From Hyphomonas sp. (GTDB lineage Bacteria > Pseudomonadota > Alphaproteobacteria > Caulobacterales > Hyphomonadaceae), in the NCBI RefSeq assembly GCF_018402285.1, contig NZ_JAGYJH010000003.1:186001-250000 (forward strand): a DNA stretch of 64,000 nucleotides, read 5' to 3'. The translations under genes were made by a program, and so were the position numbers. Below, one piece after another: positions 35,081 through 46,604 of the stretch. The notes beneath the pieces are model-generated. The model searched no databases. It saw only the letters and a list, made by a program, of their open reading frames with translations, and had not been told where the DNA came from. Position 1 is the stretch's first letter; every line of letters begins with the position of its first letter.

Positions 35081-35677
35081 ATGAGCTTCAATCTCAACGC
35101 CTCGCCCAGCCATCTTCTGCACCGCGCCCAGCAGATCGCTGCCAACCATTCCGCCGCTGCCCTGAAATCGGCCGGCGTCACGCTGCGTCAGTTCTCTGTC
35201 CTCGCTGCCCTCTCGGGCAATGAAGGTGTCAGCCAGTCTGATCTTGTCAATGCCACCGGCATCGACCGCTCCACTCTCGCCGACATGGTTGCCCGTATGG
35301 AAACCGCCGGCCTTATCAAGCGCGCCGATTCCAAGACCGACGCCCGCGCCAAATCCGTTAGCCTGACGGCAAAAGGCAAGAAAGCATATGACAAGGCCCT
35401 CCCCGCTGTCACAAAGGCTGACGACGCCCTCTTCTCGACCCTGGCAAAAGCCAAGCAAGACGCGCTCCTGCAAGGCCTGACCGGCCTCGTCGACGATTCG
35501 GACAAGAAAGAAGCCGCTCCGGCTGCTCCTAAAGCTGCGCCGAAGGCAAAGGCTGCAAAAGCCCCGAAAGCTGCGCCGAAAGCCAAGAAAGCGCCTGCCA
35601 AGAAAAAGTCTGCTGCCAAGGCTGCTGTGAAGAAAGCCCCGGTTGCCGTCAAGAAAGCCGCTGCAAAGAAGAAATAA
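35081..35677 (+). CDS. MarR-family regulator with a lysine/alanine-rich histone-H1-like tail
   Basis: 198 residues. Residues 1-140 are a MarR winged helix (LRQFSVLAALSGNEGVSQSDL, ATGIDRSTLADMVARMETAG, DARAKSVSLTAKGK). Residues 141-198 are a tail of Ala, Lys and Pro repeats (KAAPKAKAAKAPKAAPKAKK) with 21 lysines in 58 residues and no helix breakers other than Pro, resembling H1/AlgP-type DNA-compacting tails. MarR proteins are dimeric repressors; the tail would add sequence-independent DNA binding (inference). It is alone on its transcript, with a terminator 28 bases after the stop. Confidence 0.9.
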   Translation: MSFNLNASPSHLLHRAQQIAANHSAAALKSAGVTLRQFSVLAALSGNEGVSQSDLVNATGIDRSTLADMVARMETAGLIKRADSKTDARAKSVSLTAKGKKAYDKALPAVTKADDALFSTLAKAKQDALLQGLTGLVDDSDKKEAAPAAPKAAPKAKAAKAPKAAPKAKKAPAKKKSAAKAAVKKAPVAVKKAAAKKK

Positions 35678-35698
35678 GCTTCTTCTTCCTTACTAAAG

Positions 35699-36223
35699 TT
35701 ATGGGCGGGGCGCTTCTAGCGCCCCGCTTACTTTTTGGGCGAGGGTTTCGTCCAGCGGGCCGCCGATGTGCAGGATGACTTCTCCGCTCTCGGAGATAAC
35801 GAACGTCTCCGGAACGCCCGTCAGCCCGAAATCAAGCCCGCCGCGCCCTTCCGGGTCCAGCGCCACCTGGGCGTAGGGGTTGCCGAGGCGCTCGAGAAAG
35901 CCGGCGCCGTCCTCCACCTTGTCCTTGTAAAGAATGCCGTAGACCTGGCCGGGATGCTGCTCGCCGAGCGCAACGAGATATTTGTGCTCGGCCTCGCACG
36001 GGGCGCACCAGCTGGCAAAAAGGTTCACCACCACGGGCTGACTGCCGGGGGGAGGGGCAAAAGAAATCTCGCCGCTCCCGTCCATAAGCGGAAAGACATG
36101 CTCGGGCGCTGCCCGGGAGACGCGTTCAAAATCCCCCTTAGAAGGGCGCATCATCTGCCAGCCGCCGAGCCCTCCGACCACCACCAGCGCCGCCACCGGC
36201 AGAGCATAGAGCCAGCGTTTCAT
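35699..36223 (-). CDS. ccmG: CcmG/DsbE thiol:disulfide oxidoreductase
   Basis: 174 residues. One N-terminal membrane anchor (WLYALPVAALVVVGGLGGW), then a periplasmic thioredoxin fold with WCAPC (Cys73, Cys76) and GVPETFVISESGEV containing the cis-proline. It reduces apocytochrome c thiols before haem attachment. Its ATG overlaps the ccmD stop (ATGA, 36220-36223). Last gene of ccmABCDG. Confidence 0.92.
   Translation of the reverse strand: MKRWLYALPVAALVVVGGLGGWQMMRPSKGDFERVSRAAPEHVFPLMDGSGEISFAPPPGSQPVVVNLFASWCAPCEAEHKYLVALGEQHPGQVYGILYKDKVEDGAGFLERLGNPYAQVALDPEGRGGLDFGLTGVPETFVISESGEVILHIGGPLDETLAQKVSGALEAPRP
35705..35737 (+). terminator. MarR-gene terminator, embedded in the ccmG 3' end
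   Basis: GCGGGGCGC (35705-35713) pairs GCGCCCCGC (35719-35727) across TTCTA, then TTACTTTTT. The same bases, read on the minus strand, encode the last dozen codons of ccmG, so the convergent genes share this DNA. Confidence 0.82.
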
Positions 36224-36378
36224 GCCCGCAGGTCCTCATCATTGGCCATCATGGCGGCAAGGCGTTTCTTCGCCGCCCGCGCCGCCAGCCAGGCCTGAAG
36301 GCAGGCCCCGGCAATCATTAGCCCGCCGATGAGAAAGCAGGCCCAGATATAGACGGCGTTCTTGTCAAACTCGGGCAT
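36220..36378 (-). CDS. ccmD: haem exporter small subunit CcmD
   Basis: 52 residues, MPEFDKNAVYIWACFLIGGL onward: one membrane helix followed by a basic stretch (AARAAKKRLAAMM), the size and shape of CcmD. CcmD helps release holo-CcmE from CcmABC. It is recognised by position between ccmC (5-base gap) and ccmG (4-base overlap) as much as by sequence. Confidence 0.88.
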   Translation of the reverse strand: MPEFDKNAVYIWACFLIGGLMIAGACLQAWLAARAAKKRLAAMMANDEDLRA

Positions 36379-36383
36379 AACTA

Positions 36384-37109
36384 TCATTCCAGCGCCTGCG
36401 CGGTGAGGCGGGCAATCCGCCGCTGGCGGATTTCGGTGCGCATGTGGGTCATCACAAGGCCGCCAAATAGCAAGCCGTGGCCAAGGCTGGAGACCAGAAG
36501 CGGGGCGAGGTAGACCGCCGCCATCTTCGGGCCATCCGCGGTGATCACGCTGGCGGGCTGGTGCAGCGAAGTGAAGAGGTCCACGGAGAATTTTATCAGC
36601 GGCACATTGATGGCGCCCACCATCGCCAGGATCGCCCCGGCGCGGGCCGCTTTCTGGCGCGAATCCATCGAGGCGCGCAGGGCCATGTAGCCAAGGAACA
36701 GGAACAGGAGGAATAGCACGGACATCATCCGCGCGTCATCCCATTGCCACCAGGTGCCCCAGGTTGGCTTGCCCCAGATCGCCCCGGTAGCCAGGCACAG
36801 CGCCGTCCACACCGCGCCAAGCGGAGCAATCGCCTTGGCGGCAATATCGGCCAGCTCATGGCGCCAGATGAACCAGACGAAGCTTGCCACCGCGAGGCCC
36901 GAATAGCTCGCCATCGCCAGCCAGGCGGCAGGCACATGGATGAACATCACCCGCATGATGTCCCCGCCCTGGTATTCGTCCTTCGGAACAATCCAGAGGC
37001 CCTGCCAGAGGCCCCAGAGGATGCAGAGCGCGCCGGCCCCATAGAAGAGGGGCGCCGCTACGGCGGAGAATTTCAGGAATTTGTGCGGATTGGCGAAGGC
37101 AGACCACAT
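36384..37109 (-). CDS. ccmC: haem exporter CcmC
   Basis: 241 residues and six membrane helices. The tryptophan-rich haem-handling motif TWGTWWQWDDAR is intact, with conserved histidines in FIHVPAAW and SLHQPASV. It loads haem onto CcmE in the periplasm. The 23-base gap to ccmB upstream fits one operon. Confidence 0.94.
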   Translation of the reverse strand: MWSAFANPHKFLKFSAVAAPLFYGAGALCILWGLWQGLWIVPKDEYQGGDIMRVMFIHVPAAWLAMASYSGLAVASFVWFIWRHELADIAAKAIAPLGAVWTALCLATGAIWGKPTWGTWWQWDDARMMSVLFLLFLFLGYMALRASMDSRQKAARAGAILAMVGAINVPLIKFSVDLFTSLHQPASVITADGPKMAAVYLAPLLVSSLGHGLLFGGLVMTHMRTEIRQRRIARLTAQALE

Positions 37110-37132
37110 GGTGTTACCGAGATAGCCTCCCC

Positions 37133-37798
37133 TTAGTCCGCCGCCAAGCGCAAGGCGGCGGCCATGGCATAGGGCGCAACAGCGCAGGCAAAGAGTGTGG
37201 AGGCGGCCAGCAGCATCGGCGCCCCGTCCGAACCGATGCCACCTGTCATGGCGAGGGCTCCGAAGATGGCGGTTGGCACATAAAGCGGCAGGGCGATGAT
37301 CGAGATCAGCAGCCCGCCTCGGCGCACCGTGGCCGAAAGGGCCGCGCCGACCCCGCCCCAGAAGAAAAAGGCAAGCCCGCCAAGGGCGTAGAGCCCCAGA
37401 TGGACGAGCAACTCCAGGCTCGCCTGCGCCTGGAACATCAGCGCCAGCAGCGGCGAGGCCAGCGCGAGGGGCAAACCGGCGGCCAGCCAGTGTGCCAGCG
37501 TCTTGGCCGCCGCAATGCCCGCCATCGGCGCGCCCGTCTGCAGCCAGAGGTCAAGCGTCCCGTCTTCCACGTCCGCTTGGAAGATCCGCTCCAGCGTCAC
37601 GAGGCTCGACAGTGCCAGCGACACCCAGATGATGCCCGGGCCGACGGCGCTTAGGGTATCAGTATCACTTCCGATACCCAGGGGCACGAGAACCGCCGTC
37701 CCTCCGAGAAAGCCGAGCGGCAGCAGCGCGCCTGCCCCGCCTGCCCAGGCTTCAGCGAAAGCCTGCCGGAAAGCGGCAAGGATTGGCGCCGCGCTCAA
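37133..37798 (-). CDS. ccmB: haem exporter permease CcmB
   Basis: 221 residues and six helices. LERIFQADVEDGTLDLWLQTGAPMAGIAAAKTLAHWL is the CcmB signature. It forms the membrane part of CcmAB, which releases holo-CcmE. Start ATG 37798 overlaps the ccmA stop by four bases. Confidence 0.92.
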   Translation of the reverse strand: MSAAPILAAFRQAFAEAWAGGAGALLPLGFLGGTAVLVPLGIGSDTDTLSAVGPGIIWVSLALSSLVTLERIFQADVEDGTLDLWLQTGAPMAGIAAAKTLAHWLAAGLPLALASPLLALMFQAQASLELLVHLGLYALGGLAFFFWGGVGAALSATVRRGGLLISIIALPLYVPTAIFGALAMTGGIGSDGAPMLLAASTLFACAVAPYAMAAALRLAAD

Positions 37799-38376
37799 AG
37801 GGTCACCTCGGCGGTAACAGGGAACCCGGCAATGTCATGCATGGAGGCAATAATGGCCCCGTTTGACCGTAAATGGCTGGAAATGACCGCGTCGAGCATG
37901 GCTTTGCCGCTGGCATCAAGCGCGGTGTAGGGCTCGTCCAGCAGCCAGACGGGCCGTTCTTCCAGCAGCAGGCGGCCAAACGCCGTGCGCCGCCGCTGTC
38001 CGGCGGAGAGATACCGGCCGGGTACATCTGCGGCCCGCTTCAGCGCCATTTTCTCAAGGATTTCAGGGATGTTCGCTTTGGATCCCCAGGCCTGTGCCCA
38101 GAGGGCAAGGTGTCCGCGCGGGCTTTCCTGTGGCTTGATGCCTTCTTTGTGGCCGATCCAGTGATGGGGGGCTGCGCGCGCCACATCCCCCGCTTCCGGC
38201 CGAGTCAGCCCGGCCAGCATCCGCAGCAGCGTTGTCTTGCCGGCCCCGTTGGCGCCGCGCAAAACGATGCCCTCGCCGGGGGAGAGGGAGAGGCCAACGC
38301 CCCGGAACAGCACCCGCTCTCCCCGCAGGATAGCGAGGTCACGGGCAGTCAGGAGCGGGGCGGTCAGCAAGGTCAC
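37795..38376 (-). CDS. ccmA: haem exporter ATP-binding protein CcmA
   Basis: About 193 residues. Walker A GANGAGKTT, signature YLSAGQRRRTAFGRLLLEE, Walker B VWLLDEPYTALDA and the H-loop in SMHDIAG are all present. The start is uncertain: GTG 38376 (TLLTAPLLTARDL) is preferred because the ABC domain begins soon after; a TTG at 38415 would add 13 residues. First gene of the ccm operon, divergent from acnA. ccmE, ccmF and ccmH are not in the window. Confidence 0.9.
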   Translation of the reverse strand: MTLLTAPLLTARDLAILRGERVLFRGVGLSLSPGEGIVLRGANGAGKTTLLRMLAGLTRPEAGDVARAAPHHWIGHKEGIKPQESPRGHLALWAQAWGSKANIPEILEKMALKRAADVPGRYLSAGQRRRTAFGRLLLEERPVWLLDEPYTALDASGKAMLDAVISSHLRSNGAIIASMHDIAGFPVTAEVTL

Positions 38377-38548
38377 AGGCAGAGGCTTAGCCTGTTCGCC
38401 CTGCCCTGCAAACAAGGCGTAGCGCCGCTATTAACGCTTTGACCCTATGTCCCAATTGCGCCGGAAGGGCAGGGCCTATAAGAGGGCCGCAGCGACGAAA
38501 GCGGGCCCCCGGATGGTGTGGCCCTTTACCAGGAGGCAAGGCTCGGAC

Positions 38549-41314
<2,766 letters not shown>

Positions 41315-41322
41315 GACTGAAG

Positions 41323-41357
41323 AGCCCGCCGCAGGATCGCCCTCCGGCGGGCTTTTT
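41323..41357 (+). terminator. terminator after acnA
   Basis: AGCCCGCCG (41323-41331) pairs CGGCGGGCT (41345-41353) with a 13-base loop and a TTTTT run. Confidence 0.88.
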
Positions 41358-41418
41358 GCAGCCTTTCACGCGGGTGTGACTGTCAGCAAGATGTTCCGCG
41401 GCATATAAGCGGGTTGTG

Positions 41419-42069
41419 ATGATGCGACTGCCTGCCCTTCTTGGCCTGATCCTGGCTGCCTTTGCAGCGCCTCCGGCGCATGCGGACGGCCCGGTTCTGG
41501 TCGAGCTGTTTGCTTCCAAGAACTGCCGTTCGTGCCCGGCCGCCTACAAGGCGATGGAAGAGCTGGAAGCCCAGAGCGACGATGTCCTTGTGCTCACCTG
41601 GCCGGTTGATTACTGGGATTACCTCGGCAGCAAGGAAACAATGGCCCTGCCGGAATCGAAAGACCGCCAGCGCGGCTATGTGGAACGCTTCAAGCTGCGC
41701 GGGCCCTACACTCCCCAGGCTGTCTTCAATGGCGAGGAGCAGGCCCCCGGCAACAAGGCTGGCAAGGTTGGCGCCGCACTCGGCAAGACCATGTCGCTGC
41801 CGGCGACGGGCATTTCCCTCGTCCGGAAGAACGACAAGGTTTCGCTGATAGGCGAGACCGGCAGCCTGACCGACCTTTGGTGGGTGGCTTATCTCAAGGA
41901 TGAAGAAAACGAGACCAAGATGCCCAATCCGGTCATCTCGGTCCGCCAGATCGGACCGTGGCTTGGCGGGCGCGCGGATATTGATCTCCCGGCCTGCGAA
42001 TCAGGCTGTATGCTGATCGTTCAGGAAGCCGGTTTCGGCCCTGTGCTTGCGGTTATGGATGCGCGCTGA
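41419..42069 (+). CDS. DUF1223 thioredoxin-like exported protein
   Basis: 216 residues. A signal peptide (MMRLPALLGLILAAFAAPPAHA), then VELFASKNCRSCPAAYKAMEELEAQ with a CxxC, TWPVDYWDYLG, and YTPQAVFNGEEQAPG, the DUF1223 blocks. Probably periplasmic redox or protein-interaction role; function unassigned. The start region reads GTG-ATG-ATG at 41416-41424; ATG 41419 is taken. The TGA stop abuts the TGA of the convergent DUF4340 gene as TGATCA. Confidence 0.88.
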   Translation: MMRLPALLGLILAAFAAPPAHADGPVLVELFASKNCRSCPAAYKAMEELEAQSDDVLVLTWPVDYWDYLGSKETMALPESKDRQRGYVERFKLRGPYTPQAVFNGEEQAPGNKAGKVGAALGKTMSLPATGISLVRKNDKVSLIGETGSLTDLWWVAYLKDEENETKMPNPVISVRQIGPWLGGRADIDLPACESGCMLIVQEAGFGPVLAVMDAR

Positions 42070-43125
42070 TCAATCGCCTGTGATGGCGCCGCCGGGAGCG
42101 GGGCTTTCGCCCGGCAGGCGCGCGATGGACTCGATTGAGGGCGTGAAGTCCATCCAGTCCACTTCGGAAATCTGAAATGCCCAGCCATTGGCGCGCTCAT
42201 TGATCGCGCCGCCGCGATGGGCCCCTTCGCCCGCTTCGATTGCCCGCAGCGTCACAAAATATCCGTCCGCCTCGCGATAGGGGCGCACATCCACTTCCAG
42301 CCCGTCATGGGTCTGGGTGATGTGGCGGCCGATGGGCCGTGTCTTGAGGCTGCTGGCAGGTTTCACGCCGACAGGCTGGAAGCGTGTCAGCGCCAGCGCA
42401 GGGCCGGTCGTCACGAGCCGGTTCACCAGTTCGAAGTCCTCCTGCGGCGGGGCAGGGCGGAACGCCCGGTCGCTCGCTCCGATCGTCCGCTGAAGGAAGA
42501 GCGAGGCGCCGCTGGCATCGATCAGGCGCACGGCCGAGACGGCGTCAGCGTTCAGGTCGATGATGTCGAGATCAAGCCAGGCCTCCGCCGTATAGAGCGG
42601 CGGCAGCGATCCAGTCACCTTGTAGGCCTGCATCTCTCCGGGGCGCCGCACATAGATATGCTCATCCTTCCGGCCGGTCAGCAGCGCGGCAGACACCTCG
42701 CCTTCCTGGCCGATGACTTCCACAAGGGCGCCATTGCCGCCTTCGCGCGGATCGCCCAGCCCGATGGCGTTCATCTTGGCCGGATCGCGCGTGCGGGGCG
42801 CGTCCCAGACGAGTGTTTCCAGCCCGCCCGCCAGATCGCTCAGCCGGTCGGCGCGGATGGGATAGCCATCGCTGCCTTCCAACCGCCAGCCCCCGGGCGC
42901 AGCAAAAAGCGTGTAGGTGGCATCTGCCAGCGTGATGCGGATCTGCGAGGCCTCGGCGCGGGTCTCTGCAAAGCCCGGCAGCACAGGCTCGCCCTGCAGG
43001 TCGCTGCGCGGGGTGGCCGCCCCGCCCAGCAGCTCGCTCGCAAGCGCGATCAGCACGAGCGCGCCGGCCATAGCGCCCATGATACGGATACGGGAGGTCC
43101 GCTGCTGGTTGCGAAGCGCCGTCAT
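42070..43125 (-). CDS. DUF4340 domain membrane-anchored protein
   Basis: 351 residues. One N-terminal membrane helix (about 15-34), then a periplasmic domain with the DUF4340 pattern (LADATYTLFAAPGGWRLEG, GYPIRADRLSDLAGGLETL, EAWLDLDIIDLNADAVSAV). Last gene of a four-gene operon with an ABC ATPase, permease and GldG-like protein; it overlaps the GldG-like gene by four bases. The complex is uncharacterised outside gliding bacteria. Confidence 0.87.
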   Translation of the reverse strand: MTALRNQQRTSRIRIMGAMAGALVLIALASELLGGAATPRSDLQGEPVLPGFAETRAEASQIRITLADATYTLFAAPGGWRLEGSDGYPIRADRLSDLAGGLETLVWDAPRTRDPAKMNAIGLGDPREGGNGALVEVIGQEGEVSAALLTGRKDEHIYVRRPGEMQAYKVTGSLPPLYTAEAWLDLDIIDLNADAVSAVRLIDASGASLFLQRTIGASDRAFRPAPPQEDFELVNRLVTTGPALALTRFQPVGVKPASSLKTRPIGRHITQTHDGLEVDVRPYREADGYFVTLRAIEAGEGAHRGGAINERANGWAFQISEVDWMDFTPSIESIARLPGESPAPGGAITGD

Positions 43126-45017
43126 GTCACCGCCTGCTGTTTCCGGGCCTGGCGCCGCCAGACTAGGACGCCCGCCAGCATCACCAGCAGGGGCCCGCCC
43201 CAGATGTTGATCGCTTTGAGCGTTGCCTCCAGCGCGTCGATCTCGCGCCGATAGTCGCGCTCGATGTCGCGCAGGCCTGCGCGGATGGTGAGGATATCCT
43301 CACGCAGCGCTGAAAGCTCTGCCCGTTCGTCCGGAGTAAGCTCTGCTTCCGGGTCACCCGCGAAAAACCCTTCGCCCGAAGCCACAGATTGAAGCTCGGC
43401 GAGGCGTGCCTGGGCGGTCGAAAGGCGCGCTTCCAGCGTGGACTGCTGGCGGAAATATTGTGCCTCTGCCCTTTCGCGCATCGTCTCGATACGGTCCATC
43501 GGGCGCAGGCTGGCAGCGCGTGAGCGCAGCCTCGAGAGCTCGCCGCGCCCCGCTAGCGCGTCGAGCGCGTTGAGCAGCAGCGCGCCATTGTCTGCCACTA
43601 CGAGACCGCTTCCTGGCACCACATAGAAGTCGTCCGCCAGGAAATCGGCGTCGGCAATGATCACGATCTCGGCCGGTGTCTGGCTGGCGCTGACATGGCC
43701 GGGCAGGGCGGCGGCTTCAGCGCGGGCTGCTTCGATTTCACTGTCGTCTGCGGGCTCGTCCATCGCCGGGGCGCCAGCGGGAAAGGCGCTCGCCAGATTG
43801 CCGGTCAGCCGCGCGGCGATCACCAGCGGCTCCGGCTCGGTCATGTAGCTCTGCAACACTTCGTCCGGACCCATGTCGCGGGCCGCGCGCGCCGGGTCGA
43901 TATAGGATGGGCTGGGGCCCGTCGTGATCAGAGGGGCAAAGGTAAGGCCTGCCGAAACTGCCGGGGCGAGCAGGGCGCCGGGCGCGCCAAAATTCACAAC
44001 CCGCATCAGGTCTGCTGTAATCGGATCATCCTGACTCATGGTCTCGGCTGGCACGCCCACGAACAGCGGATGGGCAAGCTCCTCGATGCCCCCGCCAAAG
44101 GCCTCGACCGGAACGGTCAGCGCATTAGCCGCGTCCGCCACCGCCTGCGGGGCCAGTTCCACACCCCAGGCCCCGCCCAGCCGTCCAAGGCTCGACCGTG
44201 CCAGGGAATCGGTGGCCGAAAAGAAGCTGCCGGAAAGCGCGGTCTTGGCGGCGGGGTCAACCACGAAGATTGCCCGCCCCTCACGCAGGATGAACTGGTC
44301 GATCAGCCATTCCTGCCGCGCGGTCAGCACGCCGGGATGGGCGACCAGCAGCACGTCAGCATCCGGCAGGCTGCGGAAATCCTCCGGGATCTGTTCTACT
44401 GTGAAGCTCCGCCCGATATCCTGCAGCACGGTGTAGCCGCTCTCTCCGCCCAACGCCTTCATGCCGGCAAGGGAGCTGAGGATGCCAACCTTCGGCGGCT
44501 CTGGGTTGTCCAGCCGCGCAATCATCCTTGTGAGATCATATTCCAGCGTCGTCTCGCGCTCGGGCGCCAGGAACGGGATCAGCCGCAGATCGTCGATCGT
44601 GTTGCGCCCGATGATGCCGAAGTAAAGCGGGTCATTGCCGGCGGCCGGAATGGCGCTGATTCCGGCGGCGAGTGCCTCATCCTCGGCCTCGGAGAATGGT
44701 TTGGGATCAATCTCCCGCACGCGTACATTTCCGCCAGAGGCGGCCGCATACGCCGCAAGCAGTTCGCGCACGCGGGCAGCATGCGCCTGGATCGCGGGAT
44801 ACTCCTGCCCCACGCGGCGGGAATAGACGTAGGTGATGTCCACCGGTTCGGCGAGATCGCGCAGGGTCACGCGGGTGGCGTCCGAGAGGGTGTAGAGCTT
44901 GCCTTCAGTGAAATCGAGCCGGGCGCCGGCCAGCAACTTCTGCGCGGCAATGTTCCCGGCTAGCAGGACGATCCCGGCCAGCAGCGTCATTAGGACCAGA
45001 TAGCGGCGCGCCTTCAT
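43122..45017 (-). CDS. GldG-family ABC-associated protein
   Basis: 631 residues. It has membrane helices at both ends (about 8-28 and 600-622) around a large extracytoplasmic domain (LDFTEGKLYTLSDATRVTLRDL, EYDLTRMIARL, IFVVDPAAK) and a coiled coil near 535-590. This is the GldG/IFT52-like protein that accompanies ABC-2 permeases. In Bacteroidota it is linked to gliding; here the role is unknown. It overlaps the DUF4340 gene by four bases and follows the permease by three. Confidence 0.86.
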   Translation of the reverse strand: MKARRYLVLMTLLAGIVLLAGNIAAQKLLAGARLDFTEGKLYTLSDATRVTLRDLAEPVDITYVYSRRVGQEYPAIQAHAARVRELLAAYAAASGGNVRVREIDPKPFSEAEDEALAAGISAIPAAGNDPLYFGIIGRNTIDDLRLIPFLAPERETTLEYDLTRMIARLDNPEPPKVGILSSLAGMKALGGESGYTVLQDIGRSFTVEQIPEDFRSLPDADVLLVAHPGVLTARQEWLIDQFILREGRAIFVVDPAAKTALSGSFFSATDSLARSSLGRLGGAWGVELAPQAVADAANALTVPVEAFGGGIEELAHPLFVGVPAETMSQDDPITADLMRVVNFGAPGALLAPAVSAGLTFAPLITTGPSPSYIDPARAARDMGPDEVLQSYMTEPEPLVIAARLTGNLASAFPAGAPAMDEPADDSEIEAARAEAAALPGHVSASQTPAEIVIIADADFLADDFYVVPGSGLVVADNGALLLNALDALAGRGELSRLRSRAASLRPMDRIETMRERAEAQYFRQQSTLEARLSTAQARLAELQSVASGEGFFAGDPEAELTPDERAELSALREDILTIRAGLRDIERDYRREIDALEATLKAINIWGGPLLVMLAGVLVWRRQARKQQAVT

Positions 45018-45020
45018 CGC

Positions 45021-45779
45021 TCAGCCAAGCCTCCGGCGCGATGCCCAGAGGCAATTGAGGAAGGCAAAGGTCGCTGTAAATCCGAGGAAATAGGCCACCA
45101 CCCGAAGCTCCAGCACGCCGCGCTGCGCGCTCTCGAACTGGGTGATGAAGGAAAAGCGCGCGATGAGATCGGCAAAGCCTGTCCCGAACAGCGTCTGCAC
45201 TGTCGAGAGCACCAGCGGCCAGCCAGCGGCGGTAAACACGAACGCGATCACCACCGAGATCACGAACGCCGTCACCTGGCTTCCCGTCAGCGCCGAGACC
45301 GCTGCGCCGATCGAAAGATACGCTCCGGCCATCAGGAAGCTTACGAAATAGGTTAGCGCGATGGCGGCATTGTCCGGGCTGCCAAGATAATTGACGGACA
45401 GCCACATCGGCAGGGTCAGAAGGAGGCCGGTTCCCGCGACTGTCCATGCCGCGCAGAGCTTGCCCAGCACCAGCCCAGGTAAGCCGAGCGGCAGGGAGAG
45501 GAGAAGTTCATCCGTCCCCGCCGCGCGCTCGTCCGCCCAGAGCCGCATGGCGAGCGCTGGCAGGAAAACCATGTAGAGCCAGGGATGCCAGGCAAAAAAA
45601 GGCTGAAGGTCTGCTACGCCGGAATCGAAAAAGCGCGCGGCCTCCCAGGTGAAGAGGCCGAGCGCCAGAAGGAACACAGCGAGGAACACATACGCCATCG
45701 GCGTGGCGAAATACGCGTTCAGCTCACGGCGATAGGTTGCGGTAAACCCGCTCATCTGCTGGCGGATGGCGCCGGTCAC
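45021..45779 (-). CDS. ABC-2 type permease (GldF/NosY-like)
   Basis: 252 residues and six helices. YRRELNAYFATPMAYVFLAVFLLALGLFTWEAARFF is typical of GldF-like permeases, with a DERAAGTDELLLSLPL loop. It pairs with the ATPase (four-base overlap at 45776-45779) and the GldG-like protein. Confidence 0.88.
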   Translation of the reverse strand: MTGAIRQQMSGFTATYRRELNAYFATPMAYVFLAVFLLALGLFTWEAARFFDSGVADLQPFFAWHPWLYMVFLPALAMRLWADERAAGTDELLLSLPLGLPGLVLGKLCAAWTVAGTGLLLTLPMWLSVNYLGSPDNAAIALTYFVSFLMAGAYLSIGAAVSALTGSQVTAFVISVVIAFVFTAAGWPLVLSTVQTLFGTGFADLIARFSFITQFESAQRGVLELRVVAYFLGFTATFAFLNCLWASRRRLG

Positions 45780-46525
45780 AGCGTTTCCTCCTCCACCTGA
45801 TCGGTCAGGCGGGCAAAGGCGCTTTCCAGCGTCCCTTCATCCGAGCGCCGGGCAAGGCCCTCGGGCGTGTCATCGGCGACGATCCGTCCACGGTCGACCA
45901 GCACGGCGCGGTGACACATCGCGGGCACTTCGGTCAGGGTGTGGGTCGAGATTACAATCGCCTTGGTCGGCGCCATCCGGGCGATCAGCGCGCGCACGGC
46001 TCGTTTCTGGTTGGGGTCGAGGCCGTCCGTTGGCTCGTCAAGCACCAGCACCGGCGGATCATGCAGAATCGCCCCGGCCAGCCCAACGCGGCGGCGATAG
46101 CCCTTGGAGAGTGCGCCGATCCGCTGGCCGAGAACGCCGGAAATCCGCGCGTCGGCAATCGTGCGCTCGATGGCGTCCTTGCGCTGGGCCTTGGGAATCT
46201 GCCGCGCGCTGGCGAGGAAGGCAAGGAACTCGGGCGGCGTCATGTCATTGTAAAGGGGTGCGCCTTCCGGCAGGTAGCCGAGCGCGGCCTGCGCCGCGCG
46301 CCGGTCAGAGATAATGGATTTCCCATCGATCAGCACATCGCCCACATCAGGCTCCAGCACCCCGGCAATCATCCGCATCGTGGTCGATTTGCCAGCCCCG
46401 TTGGGGCCCAGAAAACCCAGCACGGTGCCTTTCTCCACGGCAAAGGATATGCCGCGCACGGCCTGCTTGCTGCCATAGGCTTTTTCGAGCGATCTGACGT
46501 CCAGCATGAATGTCCCGCGCTTCAT
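45776..46525 (-). CDS. ABC transporter ATP-binding protein of the GldG-type operon
   Basis: 249 residues. Walker A GPNGAGKST, signature LSKGYRRRVGLAGAI, Walker B VLVLDEPTDGLDP, and H-loop ISTHTLTEV. It powers the permease encoded directly downstream. ATG 46525 is listed; an internal ATG at 46507 (MLDVRSLEKAYG) is equally plausible and closer to the family start. Confidence 0.9.
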   Translation of the reverse strand: MKRGTFMLDVRSLEKAYGSKQAVRGISFAVEKGTVLGFLGPNGAGKSTTMRMIAGVLEPDVGDVLIDGKSIISDRRAAQAALGYLPEGAPLYNDMTPPEFLAFLASARQIPKAQRKDAIERTIADARISGVLGQRIGALSKGYRRRVGLAGAILHDPPVLVLDEPTDGLDPNQKRAVRALIARMAPTKAIVISTHTLTEVPAMCHRAVLVDRGRIVADDTPEGLARRSDEGTLESAFARLTDQVEEETL

Positions 46526-46604
46526 TTCGCCCCCGTGATAGCGGGCATCGCGCCAAGGTCAAAGCCGTAGGCTCAGAGATTACCGGCGTTTCATGTCGGC
46601 AGGC

